Below, in pieces: positions 1 to 8,369 of a DNA stretch of 64,000 nt; the stretch's first letter is position 1, and the number at the start of each line of letters is the position of its first letter. The DNA comes from CAVVAL01 sp963742725 (GTDB lineage Bacteria; Actinomycetota; Actinomycetes; Mycobacteriales; Cryptosporangiaceae): contig CAVUMX010000001.1 in NCBI GenBank assembly GCA_963742725.1, forward strand, positions 2,480,001 through 2,544,000, in the 5' to 3' direction. The translations under genes and the position numbers were made by a program. Below the pieces are notes generated by a model, which saw only the letters and a program-made list of their open reading frames with translations, searched no databases and was not told where the DNA came from.

Positions 1-666
1 CTCCAGCGCGCCCGCGTACAACGCGATGAGGCTCAGCCGGTGACCGATCAGGTCGTGCATCTCGCCGGCGATGCGGGCTCGTTCCTGCAGCCGCGCCTGG
101 GCGTTGCCGAGACGGTGTGCCTGTTCCAGCACGGCGTTGCGCTCGTTCAGCGCGTCGATCGAGCGCCGCCGCTCGGCCCGTACAGCGCCCACGGCCGCGG
201 GCAGCAGGAGCAGCAGGACGACCGCCACGCCCACCAACGCGGCCCAGATCTGCCAGCCCGCGTCGTCGATGCCGGCGAAGTACCACGCCGCGAACGCCAG
301 CCCTGTGGCCGCGGCGAGCACGCCGACCTTGCGCCGCGACGAGCCGATCCGGTACCCGGCGTTGTAGGCGAGTACCGGCACCACGATCAGGGTGGCCGTC
401 GCCGGCCCTGGCAGCCAGCACGCCGCGAGCAGCGCGAGCGCGGGCCAGACCGGTCGTGCCAGCAACGCGGCCGCGAAGACAACCCCGGCCGCCACGTTGT
501 TCACCCGGTTGCCCGAGGCGAAGACGGCCAGCAGGAACCCGATCGCCGGCAGGATCGAGCCACGCACCAGCTCGCGCCGGCTCGCCGAAGCCAGCAGCGA
601 CCGGGCGGCACCGGCCTCGGACCTGATCCGGGTCAACAGGCTCTCCACGCCGTCATGGTTCAGCAT
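1..666 (-). CDS. Sensor histidine kinase, NarL/DesK type (N-terminal part only)
   Basis: The reverse strand is open from an ATG at 666 to the window edge, giving the first 222 residues. About residues 35-165 are hydrophobic with several predicted membrane segments. A helical stretch rich in Arg and Glu follows, ending in the dimerisation box MHDLIGHRLSL (HisKA_3 type), whose first His is the expected autophosphorylation site. The ATPase domain lies outside the window. The response regulator starting at 761 is divergent and 94 bp away, so the two are a likely pair. No clear ribosome site precedes the ATG; a GTG three codons upstream (675) is an alternative start. The stimulus is unknown. Confidence 0.85.
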   Translation of the reverse strand, partial: MLNHDGVESLLTRIRSEAGAARSLLASASRRELVRGSILPAIGFLLAVFASGNRVNNVAAGVVFAAALLARPVWPALALLAACWLPGPATATLIVVPVLAYNAGYRIGSSRRKVGVLAAATGLAFAAWYFAGIDDAGWQIWAALVGVAVVLLLLLPAAVGAVRAERRRSIDALNERNAVLEQAHRLGNAQARLQERARIAGEMHDLIGHRLSLIALYAGALE

Positions 667-760
667 GGCGGTCACGGTAGGTAGCAGGTGGCGAGGGCGC
701 ATCTTCCGATCGGCTTCTACTGTGGCTGGGACGGCGATACGGAAAAGGGTAGGTGTACGG

Positions 761-1411
761 GTGATCCGGCTGGTGATCGTGGACGACGAAGCGCTGATCC
801 GGGCCGGTGTGCGGCTGGTGCTGGAGAACGCGGGCGACATCGAGATCGTCGCCGAAGGCGCGGACGGTCACGAGGCCGTGGACCTGGTGCGCCGGCACCG
901 ACCGGACGTCCTGCTGCTCGACATCCGCATGCCGCGCCTCGACGGGCTGGCCGCGGCGGAACAGATCGCGCAGCTCGGCACGGCCACGCAGGTGATCGTG
1001 CTCACGACGTTCGGCGAGGAGGAGTACGTCGGCAAGGCACTGCGGGTCGGGGCCGCCGGATTCCTGCTCAAGGACACGCCGCCGATGGAGCTGACGCAGG
1101 CTGTGCGCGTGGCGGCGCAGGGTCACGCGATCCTTTCGCCGCAGATCACCCGCCAGATCATCGACGGCTACGTCGACGCCTCTCGGGAGGGGACGGCGAC
1201 GGCGCGGCTGCGAGACCTGACCGAGCGAGAGCAGGAGGTGCTCGTCCTCCTCGGCGGCGGGGCGTCCAACGCGGAGATCGCCAAGGCCCTCCACATGGGC
1301 GAGGGCACCGCCAAGACCCACGTCAGCCGCATCCTGGCCAAGCTCGGCTGCGTGAATCGGGTCCAGGCGGCGATCCTCGCCCACGACGCCGGGCTGCTGC
1401 CGCCAGCCTGA
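761..1411 (+). CDS. Response regulator, NarL/FixJ (LuxR-HTH) family
   Basis: A 216-residue DNA-binding response regulator. The receiver domain (about residues 1-120) has the acidic pocket in VDDEA, the phospho-acceptor Asp in LLLDIRMP and the conserved Lys in LLKDTPP. The LuxR-type helix-turn-helix (about 148-210) begins LTEREQEVL and contains the recognition helix region GTAKTHVSRIL. The GTG at 761 is chosen because it begins directly at the receiver domain and has a purine-rich stretch upstream. It is divergent from the histidine kinase gene, its probable partner. Target genes cannot be deduced. Confidence 0.9.
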   Translation: MIRLVIVDDEALIRAGVRLVLENAGDIEIVAEGADGHEAVDLVRRHRPDVLLLDIRMPRLDGLAAAEQIAQLGTATQVIVLTTFGEEEYVGKALRVGAAGFLLKDTPPMELTQAVRVAAQGHAILSPQITRQIIDGYVDASREGTATARLRDLTEREQEVLVLLGGGASNAEIAKALHMGEGTAKTHVSRILAKLGCVNRVQAAILAHDAGLLPPA

Positions 1412-1501
1412 GGCCGCCGCCTGCTAGCCCGCCCGGGAAATCGGTGAGGTAGGTCACACGCGGAGCAGAACTGGTTCGTGGCAGCCGTCGTCTAGCTGGA
1501 C

Positions 1502-1891
1502 ATGACGAAGAAGAGCAGCTGGAAGCGCCGCATCGCCATCGTGACCGCAGTCCTGGCCGGGTTCCTGGCGATCTCCTACGGCGGGTGGGCGGTGTGGACG
1601 AATCACGTCACGTACGCGTCGGACGCCGAATGCAGAGCCGCCCAGGCGGTGGTGACGGGGGGCGACGCGTTGACTGACGCGGCCGCCGTGAAGTCCTGGG
1701 TGGCGAGCGCGCGCGCCCAGAAGGACGAGATCGAGCACGAGCGGCTCCGGAACGGGGTGGGCAAGTACATCATCGTCGTCGACCAGATCTTCTCTGGGCC
1801 GCAGCTGAGCAAGAAGGCAAAGTCCGAAGCCTTCAGCGACATGTTCGACGCCTGCCGCGACATCAAGGTGAACTACCCGGCGCCGCGCTGA
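1502..1891 (+). CDS. Small membrane-anchored or secreted hypothetical protein
   Basis: A 129-residue protein with a basic N-terminus (MTKKSSWKRR), one hydrophobic segment at about residues 11-32 and a soluble remainder presumed extracytoplasmic. Two cysteines (in AECRAAQ and DACRDIK) near the two ends of the soluble part could form a disulfide. No family is recognised. It stands alone between the two-component regulator and a convergent protease gene, so context gives no function. The composition looks like real coding sequence (Lys/Glu/Asp-rich, not a GC shadow). Confidence 0.7.
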   Translation: MTKKSSWKRRIAIVTAVLAGFLAISYGGWAVWTNHVTYASDAECRAAQAVVTGGDALTDAAAVKSWVASARAQKDEIEHERLRNGVGKYIIVVDQIFSGPQLSKKAKSEAFSDMFDACRDIKVNYPAPR

Positions 1892-1946
1892 GCGGGCCGG
1901 CCCCCGCGTGGGAACCGGCCCCGAACTGCTCCCAGGTCCCACGGGT

Positions 1947-2702
1947 TCAGGTAGTGGCCGGCCCGGCGACGCTGTCGATCCAGGTGTTGACGGCGCCTTG
2001 CAGCTCCGCGTAGTAGAAGACCCCGGTGCCGCAGACGCCCGGGCCTCCGGACGTGTCGCCGCCGAGGGTCCAGTTACCGGAGCTGCCGACGAGGAGCGGG
2101 CCGCCGGAGTCGCCGTAGCAGGCACTCTTGCCGTTCTCGTTGTTCAGGCAGATCGTCCAGCGGTCGGTCCGGCACCGGCTGTTGCTGTCGGCCAGCACCG
2201 GCACGTCGACCTGCTTGAGCGTGACCGGGGCCGGGCCGCAGTTCGGCGAGGACGTGCAGCCCCAACCGAGCAGGCGCACCCTGGAACCGGCCGCGACGAC
2301 CGGGGCGACGGAGATCGGCCGGTGCGAGACCGGCGCGGTCAGGTGCACGAGCGCGGTGTCGGCGTTGGAGTGCTCGACCACGCGGTCAGCGAAGGCAACC
2401 GTGCCGCCGGACGTGCGGCGGTTCGAGCCGATCCGCACCTGGTAGCCGCCGGCACCGCCGGGCGACACGCAGTGCGCGGCGGTCAGTACCCAGGACGGGC
2501 GGATGAGGGCGCCGCCGCAGAAGTGGCTGCCGCTGCCACGCCGCTGCATCGACGCCATGAAGCTGTAGGCCTCGGTGGCATCCTCGCCGTTGATGATCTG
2601 CGGTGTCACCGGAGCGTCGTCCTGTGCCAGCGCGACGCCGGGCGGGGCAACCAGAGCCAGTACTGACACACCTAAGAACAGAGCCTTGACCAAGGCACGC
2701 AT
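1947..2702 (-). CDS. Secreted trypsin-like serine protease (S1 family)
   Basis: A 251-residue precursor. Residues 1-27 form a signal peptide ending in VALA, followed by a short propeptide and the mature N-terminus IINGEDA, the usual activation site. The catalytic triad is visible: His in LTAAHC, Asp in NADTALVHL and Ser in GDSGGP. Paired cysteines match the chymotrypsin fold. The ATG at 2702 is preferred to one five codons upstream because it has GGAGG seven bases ahead. It is probably an extracellular nutrient or developmental protease. A DasR-like palindrome lies about 90 bp upstream of the start. Confidence 0.93.
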   Translation of the reverse strand: MRALVKALFLGVSVLALVAPPGVALAQDDAPVTPQIINGEDATEAYSFMASMQRRGSGSHFCGGALIRPSWVLTAAHCVSPGGAGGYQVRIGSNRRTSGGTVAFADRVVEHSNADTALVHLTAPVSHRPISVAPVVAAGSRVRLLGWGCTSSPNCGPAPVTLKQVDVPVLADSNSRCRTDRWTICLNNENGKSACYGDSGGPLLVGSSGNWTLGGDTSGGPGVCGTGVFYYAELQGAVNTWIDSVAGPATT

Positions 2703-2793
2703 TGTGAGCCTCCACACGTGGGGGAGAGAGGGTGCCTAGCTGTGTAGCGGCTCGGCGATTAGCAGTGCAATGCCTGAAATTTCGGTTTCGATA

Positions 2794-2805
2794 TGGTCTA
2801 GACCT
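2794..2805. promoter_or_regulatory. DasR-like operator (dre-type palindrome)
   Basis: The sequence TGGTCTAGACCT contains the perfect 10-bp palindrome GGTCTAGACC. It matches the core of the DasR element known from Streptomyces N-acetylglucosamine, chitinase and developmental promoters. It lies in the 325-bp gap between the divergent protease and FAAL genes, about 90 bp from the protease start and 222 bp from the FAAL start, so protease control is more likely. DasR itself is not in the window. The rest of the gap up to 2940 shows nothing else recognisable. Confidence 0.55.
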
Positions 2806-2940
2806 TTTGTGGTGTCCGACCTATCATCGGGCCCCCGCTCGGCCCCTGGGCGGCGGTGCGACGCTCGGCGGGCGCGCTTCCGGAACGCCGTCGACGCCAC
2901 AGTGGACGGTGACGTGGCCGGTTCGACGTGCCGTTGAGCG

Positions 2941-3027
2941 GCACGGGGGGTTACTTCGACATACCCGTTTTCACGAGTCTCTCGGCAGATCGGTACCGCT
3001 TTGCCTGGACCCGTGGAGGCCACCATC
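2941..3027 (+). promoter_or_regulatory. FAAL leader, homologous to the leader of the fusion gene
   Basis: This 87-bp stretch up to the FAAL start aligns with 13374-13462 (reverse strand) upstream of the multidomain fusion gene, with roughly three quarters of bases identical and only short gaps. Conserved blocks include TACTTCG, TTTCAC, CTCTCGGCAG, GTACC and CTGGACCCGTGGAGGCCACC just before the start codon. The last block contains the ribosome site GGAGG. The conservation suggests a shared promoter or operator inherited by duplication. No sigma consensus can be assigned with confidence. Confidence 0.65.
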
Positions 3028-4800
3028 GTGACCGAGACCATCCTGTCGTCCTTCCTGCGGCTGCGTGACTCCGAGCCGGAGCGCCGGCTGTTCACCTACG
3101 TCGATGAACACGGTCGCGACGACGCGTACCTGAGTGTCGGCGAGTTGGGCGAGGCGGCCGACTGCGTGGTGGCGTCGCTGCGGAGCCTCGGGTTCGAGCC
3201 CGGTGACCGGGCGCTGCTGGTCTACCCGCCGTCGCTGGACTTCATCGAGGCGTTCCTCGGCTGCCTGGCGGCCGGAGTGATCCCGGTGCCGGTGTACCCG
3301 CCGAACCCGTTCAAGCTGAAGAGGGACCTGGCGACGTTCAGCGCCATCGCCGAGAACGCCGGCGCGAAGGGCATCCTCACGACCTCCTCCTACGACCGGA
3401 CCCGAACCGCCGGTGCCGTCACGAGCTTCTTCAGCAAGGACGCGCCGCGCTGGCCGGATCTGCCGTGGCACCGCACGGACCGGCTGCGCGACCCGCGGGT
3501 GGCGCCGGTGTGGCACCTGCCGGCCGGCGACGACGAGCCGGCGTTCCTCCAGTACACGTCGGGTTCCACGGCGGTGCCGAAGGGCGTGATCATCAGCCAC
3601 GGCAACCTGGCGCACGAGGTGATCGCCAACGCGCGTGACCTCGGGCTGGGCCCGGAGTCGCGCGGCGTGGTCTGGTTGCCGCAGTACCACGACTTCGGCC
3701 TGATCAGCGTGATCCTGTCCACGATCGCCGGGAACGCCCAGAGCACGTTGATGTCGCCCTTGACGTTCCTGCAGCGTCCCGCTGTGTGGTTCGAGGTGAT
3801 GTCGCGGGTGGGCGCCACGCACACCGCCGCGCCGAACTTCGCGTTCGAGCTGGCGGTCCGGAAGACGACAGCGGAGCAGCGTGCCCGGTGGGACCTGTCG
3901 TCCCTGCGGGCGGTGATGTCGGCCGCGGAGCCGATCCGCACCACGACGATGGACGCGTTCTTCGCTGCGTTCGCCGGCACGGGCATCAGGCCTGAGGTGT
4001 TCTTTCCTGCATATGGGCTGGCCGAGCACACAGTGAGTGTGTCGATGGGCGGCGGGGCGGTGCTGCGGATCGACAAGGCCGAGCTGGAGCGGGGCCGCGT
4101 GGTGCCGTCGCCGGACGGTGCGAGCTATGTCGGCTGCGGCACGGTCACGAAGCCGGAGGCCACTGTCCGGATCGTCGATCCGGAGACGCACCGCCCATGC
4201 GGTCCGGGGGAGATCGGTGAGGTGTGGGTCGACTCGCCGACGAAGGCCGTCGGCTACTGGGGGCTGCCCGAGCAGTCGCGTGAGACGTTCCAGGCGCGGA
4301 TCGTCGGTGAGGACGACCCGACCGAGTATCTGCGCAGCGGTGACCTGGGCTTCTTCCACGAGGGCGAGCTGTTCATCACCGGCCGCTGCAAGGACCTGAT
4401 CATCATGGGCGGGCGGAACCTGTACCCGGTCGACATCGAGGAGAGCGTGCGGGACAGCCACCCGTTGATCCGTCCGGGCGGTATCGCCTCGTTCGCGGTC
4501 GAGGTCGAGAGCACCGAACAGCTGGTCGTGTTCGTAGAGTCCCGCCGCGACAAGCTGGGCCCGGCCGAGATCGACGAGGTCGTCGAGGTGGTCCGGCGGC
4601 AGGTGTATGCCGAGTACCAGATCGGCGTGCACGCAGTGGTCGTCGGCCGTGCCGGCACCGTCCGCAAGACCACCAGCGGCAAAGTACGCCGGATGGCCTG
4701 CAAGCAGGCGTTCGTCAGCGGCGAGATCGCCGCGGCGCCGGCAACGCTGCGCATCGCGGTGCAGCGCACCGCAGTCCCCGGCTTGAAGCAGGCATCGTGA
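3028..4800 (+). CDS. Fatty acyl-AMP ligase (FAAL)
   Basis: A 590-residue adenylate-forming enzyme that activates a fatty acid as acyl-AMP and passes it to an acyl carrier protein. The FAAL signatures are the P-loop TSGSTAVPKGV, the motif LPQYHDFGLI, the adenine-binding YGLAEHT, the GDLGF hinge region and the C-terminal catalytic Lys region in TTSGKVRR. The GTG at 3028 is chosen because GGAGG lies eight bases upstream. No ACP is encoded next to it; the natural partner is the ACP inside the fusion at 8587-13329, which has a homologous leader and a fossil of this gene's end just upstream. Its last residues (AVQRTAVPGLKQAS) resemble that fossil. Confidence 0.92.
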   Translation: MTETILSSFLRLRDSEPERRLFTYVDEHGRDDAYLSVGELGEAADCVVASLRSLGFEPGDRALLVYPPSLDFIEAFLGCLAAGVIPVPVYPPNPFKLKRDLATFSAIAENAGAKGILTTSSYDRTRTAGAVTSFFSKDAPRWPDLPWHRTDRLRDPRVAPVWHLPAGDDEPAFLQYTSGSTAVPKGVIISHGNLAHEVIANARDLGLGPESRGVVWLPQYHDFGLISVILSTIAGNAQSTLMSPLTFLQRPAVWFEVMSRVGATHTAAPNFAFELAVRKTTAEQRARWDLSSLRAVMSAAEPIRTTTMDAFFAAFAGTGIRPEVFFPAYGLAEHTVSVSMGGGAVLRIDKAELERGRVVPSPDGASYVGCGTVTKPEATVRIVDPETHRPCGPGEIGEVWVDSPTKAVGYWGLPEQSRETFQARIVGEDDPTEYLRSGDLGFFHEGELFITGRCKDLIIMGGRNLYPVDIEESVRDSHPLIRPGGIASFAVEVESTEQLVVFVESRRDKLGPAEIDEVVEVVRRQVYAEYQIGVHAVVVGRAGTVRKTTSGKVRRMACKQAFVSGEIAAAPATLRIAVQRTAVPGLKQAS

Positions 4801-5012
4801 CCCGGCCACAGCCCCAGCCGTCATCTGGACGGACCACCATCGCGCCATTTGAGTTCGCATCCCCGGCCGACACGCGCGGGCAACGCGCGAGCACGGCGGC
4901 GTGGTCCGGCTGGCCCCTGAGGCGCTCCCCGTCGTCGGCAACATGACGAGCCGGCCCGCGGTTCCGGTCCACTGCGGGGTTTCCGTGGTCGACGCAGACT
5001 AGCCCCGGCCAG

Positions 5013-5285
5013 TCACCTGCGCGGCCGGTGCATGCCCTGACCCACTGGCGCACCGCCCGCCGCGCGTTGGTGCTCGATGTAGATGCGCGTGATCTCCACG
5101 CGTGAGCGGACGCCCAGTTTCGTCAGGACGTGCGAGACGTGGGTCTGGACGGTGCGGCGCGAGAGGAAGAGCCGGTCGCCGATCTGTGGGTTGGACAGCC
5201 CCTGGGCGACGAGCCCGACGATCCGGCTCTCCGCCGGGCTCAGGCTCTCCCAGCCATGCGTCGCTCGTCGCGCCGGTGCTTGCAC
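5013..5285 (-). CDS. Orphan LuxR-type HTH protein or LAL remnant
   Basis: A 90-residue reading frame consisting almost wholly of a LuxR-type DNA-binding domain (LSPAESRIVGLVAQGL, then RTVQTHVSHVL). It closely resembles the C-terminal domains of the three tandem LAL regulators at 21-30 kb. The N-terminal ATPase and repeat regions are absent, and an in-frame stop (5307-5309) lies just upstream of the GTG start. No good ribosome site is seen. It is either a small stand-alone regulator or the broken 3' end of another LAL paralog; the remnant is the likelier reading. Confidence 0.6.
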   Translation of the reverse strand: MQAPARRATHGWESLSPAESRIVGLVAQGLSNPQIGDRLFLSRRTVQTHVSHVLTKLGVRSRVEITRIYIEHQRAAGGAPVGQGMHRPRR

Positions 5286-5433
5286 GGAGATACGGACCCG
5301 CCGCCATCATCCGACCACGAAGCGTAGGCGACGGCAAACCACACCTCTGACCACTCGATGAATGCCGGCGTGAACGGCTGACTCGGTCGGCGCGTGGAGC
5401 GGGAACAACTGCCTCGAAGGCTGGAGCGAACCA

Positions 5434-5704
5434 ATGACCGAGTCCACGCAGGGTGACGCCCTGTATGACCGTGCGATGCTGCACCTGCTGAGCGGGAACG
5501 TCGACGCTGCGGTTCCGCTGTTGCAGCAGGCTCCTGCGCCGCGGCGAGGTCGCGGAGGCAGAGCAGCTGCTGCGAAAAGCGGTCGAGGCCGGCGACGGCC
5601 GCGCTACGGCAAACCTGGCGAATCTGCTCGTGAGTCGTGGGGACCACGAGGAGGCCCAACGGTTGTACGAATCGTTCAACTCTCGCCGCGAGGACGCGAG
5701 CTGA
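5434..5704 (+). pseudogene. Small TPR-like protein, frameshifted
   Basis: An ATG at 5434 opens a helical repeat sequence (ALYDRAMLHLLSGNVDAAV) that turns into low-complexity Arg/Gly after about residue 33. The neighbouring frame then continues the same kind of repeat (GEVAEAEQLLRKAVEAGDG, later SRGDHEEAQRLYESF) to a stop at 5702-5704. The total span of 271 bases is one more than a multiple of three, so one inserted base near 5525-5535 would explain it. The restored product would be about 89 residues with two or three tetratricopeptide-like hairpins. It may be a pseudogene or a base-calling error. Confidence 0.5.
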
Positions 5705-5938
5705 CCCGCTGTGAACGCCGTCCGTGCCAGGTCTTGGGTGCCTGGGCCCACGATGCCGCTCATGCGCGGCCGGTCGGTATTTCCGCAGTTCAGGGGCCTA
5801 ATGGCGGACCCCGGCCATGGTCGGGTGGCCCTACGGCGCGTAGTTGGTGCGTCGCGACCAGCCACCTGGCGGATGTGGGGCTGTCGTGACCGACGGCACC
5901 CTCAGGGCACGTCACGCCAGCTCGGGAGGTCGAGAGCA

Positions 5939-6163
5939 ATGACTGCGTCTCTGATCACGACATGTCGGCACAGGCCTGTCTGCCCGGCGTTCGATGCCCC
6001 TGACCACGACGCGGCACGGGTCGTCGCCGGCCATCCGGAACAAGGCTGGAGCCTGCTGTGCAACGGCGTCGTGGTGTTCGAGGACACCGGCGAGATCCTG
6101 CCGACCGGCGCATGCATCGCCCCCCACCGTCCCGCGATCGACGCCGTCCCGCGCGCGGCGTGA
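5939..6163 (+). CDS. DUF5999-family small protein
   Basis: A 74-residue protein with the pattern CRHRPVCP near the N-terminus, then APDHDAARVVAGHPEQGWSL and LCNGVVVFEDTGEILP. I recognise these as the actinobacterial DUF5999 family, whose function is unknown. The CxHxxxC pattern may bind a metal. GGGAGGT lies eight bases before the ATG. It sits 15 bp upstream of the P450 gene and probably shares its transcript. A close paralog lies at 30382-30630, beside the LAL cluster. Confidence 0.75.
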   Translation: MTASLITTCRHRPVCPAFDAPDHDAARVVAGHPEQGWSLLCNGVVVFEDTGEILPTGACIAPHRPAIDAVPRAA

Positions 6164-6178
6164 AAGGAACACGAAGCC

Positions 6179-7441
6179 ATGACCAACGCTATGTCGACTG
6201 TCCCGACCGTCCCGGTGAGCCCGGACTTCGTCATCAATCCACCGAAGGTCTACGCCGAGCTGCGTGAGATGGGGCCGGTGGTCCGCGCCCTGGTGCCGAA
6301 CCAGGGCGCCCTGTGGCTCGTCACCCGGTACGCGGACGTGCGGAAACTGTTCGGGGACCGCCGGCTGTGCCGGGACCTGCAGATCGCACTGAGCGACGTC
6401 CTTCCCGCCGAGAGCCCCGTCGCGGCGAACCTGCGCGCGCTGACGCCCGCCGTGCGCGACATCCTGATGGCGCTCGATCCGCCGGACCACACGCGCCTGC
6501 GCAAGTTCGTGCACCGTGCCTTCACCCCGCGACATGTGGAGATGATGCGGCCCGCCATCAAGCGCATGGCCGCGGAACTCCTCGACGACCTCGCCGGCGC
6601 GGAGAGCGCGGATCTCATGGCGACGTTCGCCAAGCCGATCACGGACCGCGTCAACGCGGCCCTGCTCGGCACGCGGCTGAGCGACGCCGCCCGCCTGCGT
6701 GAATGGACCGGCACGTTCGCCGCGATCATGATGGAGACGCCCGAGAACACCCACGCGGCCAGCGCCGCCATGGAGCAGTACCTCGTCGACCTCGTCGCGG
6801 AAAAGCGCGCGGCCCCGGGGGACGACCTCACCAGCGCGCTGATCCGCCAGCACGACGAGCACGGCGACATGAGCGAGACGGAGCTGCTGTCCCTGATCTG
6901 CACGATGTACATCGCCTCGTCGGACACGATCCCGAACTTCATCGGCAACGGAATCCTGGCGCTGCTCCAGAACCCGGACCAGCTGGAGAAGCTGCGGGCC
7001 AACACTGACCTCATGCCTGCCGCGGTCGAGGAGCTGCTCCGCTACGACGGCTCGATCAACATGGACGCGCCCCGCTACACCACCGAACCGGTCGAGGTGG
7101 ATGGCGTCACGATCCCCGCCGGCGAGATCGTGATGCTCACGCTCCACTCTGCCAACCGGGACCCGGAGCGCTTCCCCGACCCCGATCGGCTCGACATCAC
7201 CCGCAAGCCCAACGGGCACGTCGCATTCGGCCACGGAGCTTCGCACTGCGTCGGCGCCGGCCTCAGCAGGCTGGTAGGCGAGATCGCGTTCGAGGCCGTG
7301 TTCGAGCGGTTCCCGGCGCTCAAACTGGACGTCTCGCCGGCCGAGCTGCCCTGGCAGTTCAACCTGCAGAACCGCGGTCTGATGGCGCTGCCCGTGCGGC
7401 TCACGGACGAGCCGCCGTCCGGCCCGTCGACCGAGGACTGA
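6179..7441 (+). CDS. Cytochrome P450 (bacterial CYP)
   Basis: A 420-residue soluble P450, the usual length for bacterial class I enzymes, which need separate redox partners not seen here. The heme-ligand loop is FGHGASHCVG, with Cys357 as thiolate. The ExxR motif is in EELLRYDG, and the substrate-lid region TRLRKFVHRAFTPR is typical. The I-helix reads YIASSDTIPNF, so the normal AGxxT glycine is serine while the threonine is kept. Its sequence resembles the P450 domain of the fusion at 8587-13329. It lies between the DUF5999 gene and the IclR regulator (5 bp downstream), probably one operon. The substrate is unknown; a fatty acid or an aromatic compound is plausible. Confidence 0.93.
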   Translation: MTNAMSTVPTVPVSPDFVINPPKVYAELREMGPVVRALVPNQGALWLVTRYADVRKLFGDRRLCRDLQIALSDVLPAESPVAANLRALTPAVRDILMALDPPDHTRLRKFVHRAFTPRHVEMMRPAIKRMAAELLDDLAGAESADLMATFAKPITDRVNAALLGTRLSDAARLREWTGTFAAIMMETPENTHAASAAMEQYLVDLVAEKRAAPGDDLTSALIRQHDEHGDMSETELLSLICTMYIASSDTIPNFIGNGILALLQNPDQLEKLRANTDLMPAAVEELLRYDGSINMDAPRYTTEPVEVDGVTIPAGEIVMLTLHSANRDPERFPDPDRLDITRKPNGHVAFGHGASHCVGAGLSRLVGEIAFEAVFERFPALKLDVSPAELPWQFNLQNRGLMALPVRLTDEPPSGPSTED

Positions 7442-7446
7442 GGACG

Positions 7447-8283
7447 ATGACCACCGTGCGGCCCTGTCGCCGCACCTCCGACGTCACTGCGGAGGACAGC
7501 GCAGTTCAGGCCGGCCGCGCCGTGGTCGACAAGACGTTCACGCTGCTTGAGGCTTGGTCGCACCGCTTCGAGATCCTGGGCGTGTCCGAACTGGCACGCC
7601 GTACCGGACTCCCGAAGTCGACAACCAACCGGCTGCTCCGCACGCTCGACACGGCGGCGCTGATCGAGCGTGCGGGCAGCGGTTACCGGATCGCCGAGAG
7701 GTTCCACGGTTTTGCGGAGCTGCTCTTACCCGGGTACCGCCCCGGGCTCCGCGAGGTAGCGCTGCCCTTCCTCCAGGACCTCTACGAGGCCAGCCACGAG
7801 ACGGTGCATCTCGGCGTGCTCGACGGAGTGGACGTCCGGTGCGTCGAGAAGCTCTTCGGGCACCGGCGGAGCCCGTTCGCGTCCAAGGTCGGCGACGCGT
7901 TGCCGGTCCACTCGACCGCGCTGGGGAAGGTGCTGCTCGCGTACGCCCCTGAGGCGACGAGGCGGCACGTTCTCGGCGCCGTGCTGGTGGGTCGGGTGGC
8001 GGCCGCGACCACGCGTCCGCCACGGTTCCACGCGGAGCTGAACGCGACCCGCCGCAACGGGTTCGCATTCGACCGTCAGGAGACCCACCCCGCGGTGAAC
8101 TGCGTGGCTGCACCGGTCGTGGGCAGGACGGGCGAAGCGGTCGCCGCCATCTCGGTCAGCGGGCCGAGTGACCGCTTCGACCCTGTGACGGTCATCGACG
8201 TCCTGCAGCGCAAGGCGAAGGCCGTGTCGATCGCCCTCGCCGGACCGCAACAGGGGCGCGGTGTTGAAGGTAGCGCGGCATGA
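7447..8283 (+). CDS. IclR-family transcriptional regulator
   Basis: A 278-residue regulator with a winged helix at about residues 25-90 (VSELARRTGLPKSTTNRLLRTL) and the IclR effector domain at about 100-270 (SHETVHLGVLDG, DALPVHSTALGKVLLAYAP). It starts 5 bp after the P450 stop, so it is co-transcribed and probably controls the P450 operon in response to a small acid or related ligand. A G-C rich hairpin follows at 8342-8369. Confidence 0.92.
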   Translation: MTTVRPCRRTSDVTAEDSAVQAGRAVVDKTFTLLEAWSHRFEILGVSELARRTGLPKSTTNRLLRTLDTAALIERAGSGYRIAERFHGFAELLLPGYRPGLREVALPFLQDLYEASHETVHLGVLDGVDVRCVEKLFGHRRSPFASKVGDALPVHSTALGKVLLAYAPEATRRHVLGAVLVGRVAAATTRPPRFHAELNATRRNGFAFDRQETHPAVNCVAAPVVGRTGEAVAAISVSGPSDRFDPVTVIDVLQRKAKAVSIALAGPQQGRGVEGSAA

Positions 8284-8341
8284 CGGCGCTCGGCGACGAG
8301 TCGTAGAGCCGATCGCCTAGCGCCGCGGCCCGATGGTGAAC

Positions 8342-8369
8342 CGCCCTGTCCGACACACCGGATAGGGCG
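8342..8369 (+). terminator. Hairpin terminator after the IclR gene
   Basis: An 11-bp inverted repeat (CGCCCTGTCCG / CGGATAGGGCG, one G-U pair) with a six-base loop, about 60 bp after the IclR stop. No T-tract follows, as is common in actinomycetes. Confidence 0.55.

Noticed and set aside
653..1384. Long reverse-strand frame opposite the response regulator
   Set aside because: It is His/Arg/Val-rich sequence without motifs, lying antisense to a clear response regulator; a GC-content shadow.
2971..4944. 657-codon reverse frame opposite the FAAL gene
   Set aside because: The opposite strand encodes a full FAAL with all motifs; the reverse frame has shadow composition only.
5711..5938. In-frame extension upstream of the DUF5999 start
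   Set aside because: The family begins at the ATG at 5939, which has its own strong ribosome site; the upstream part has no conserved sequence.
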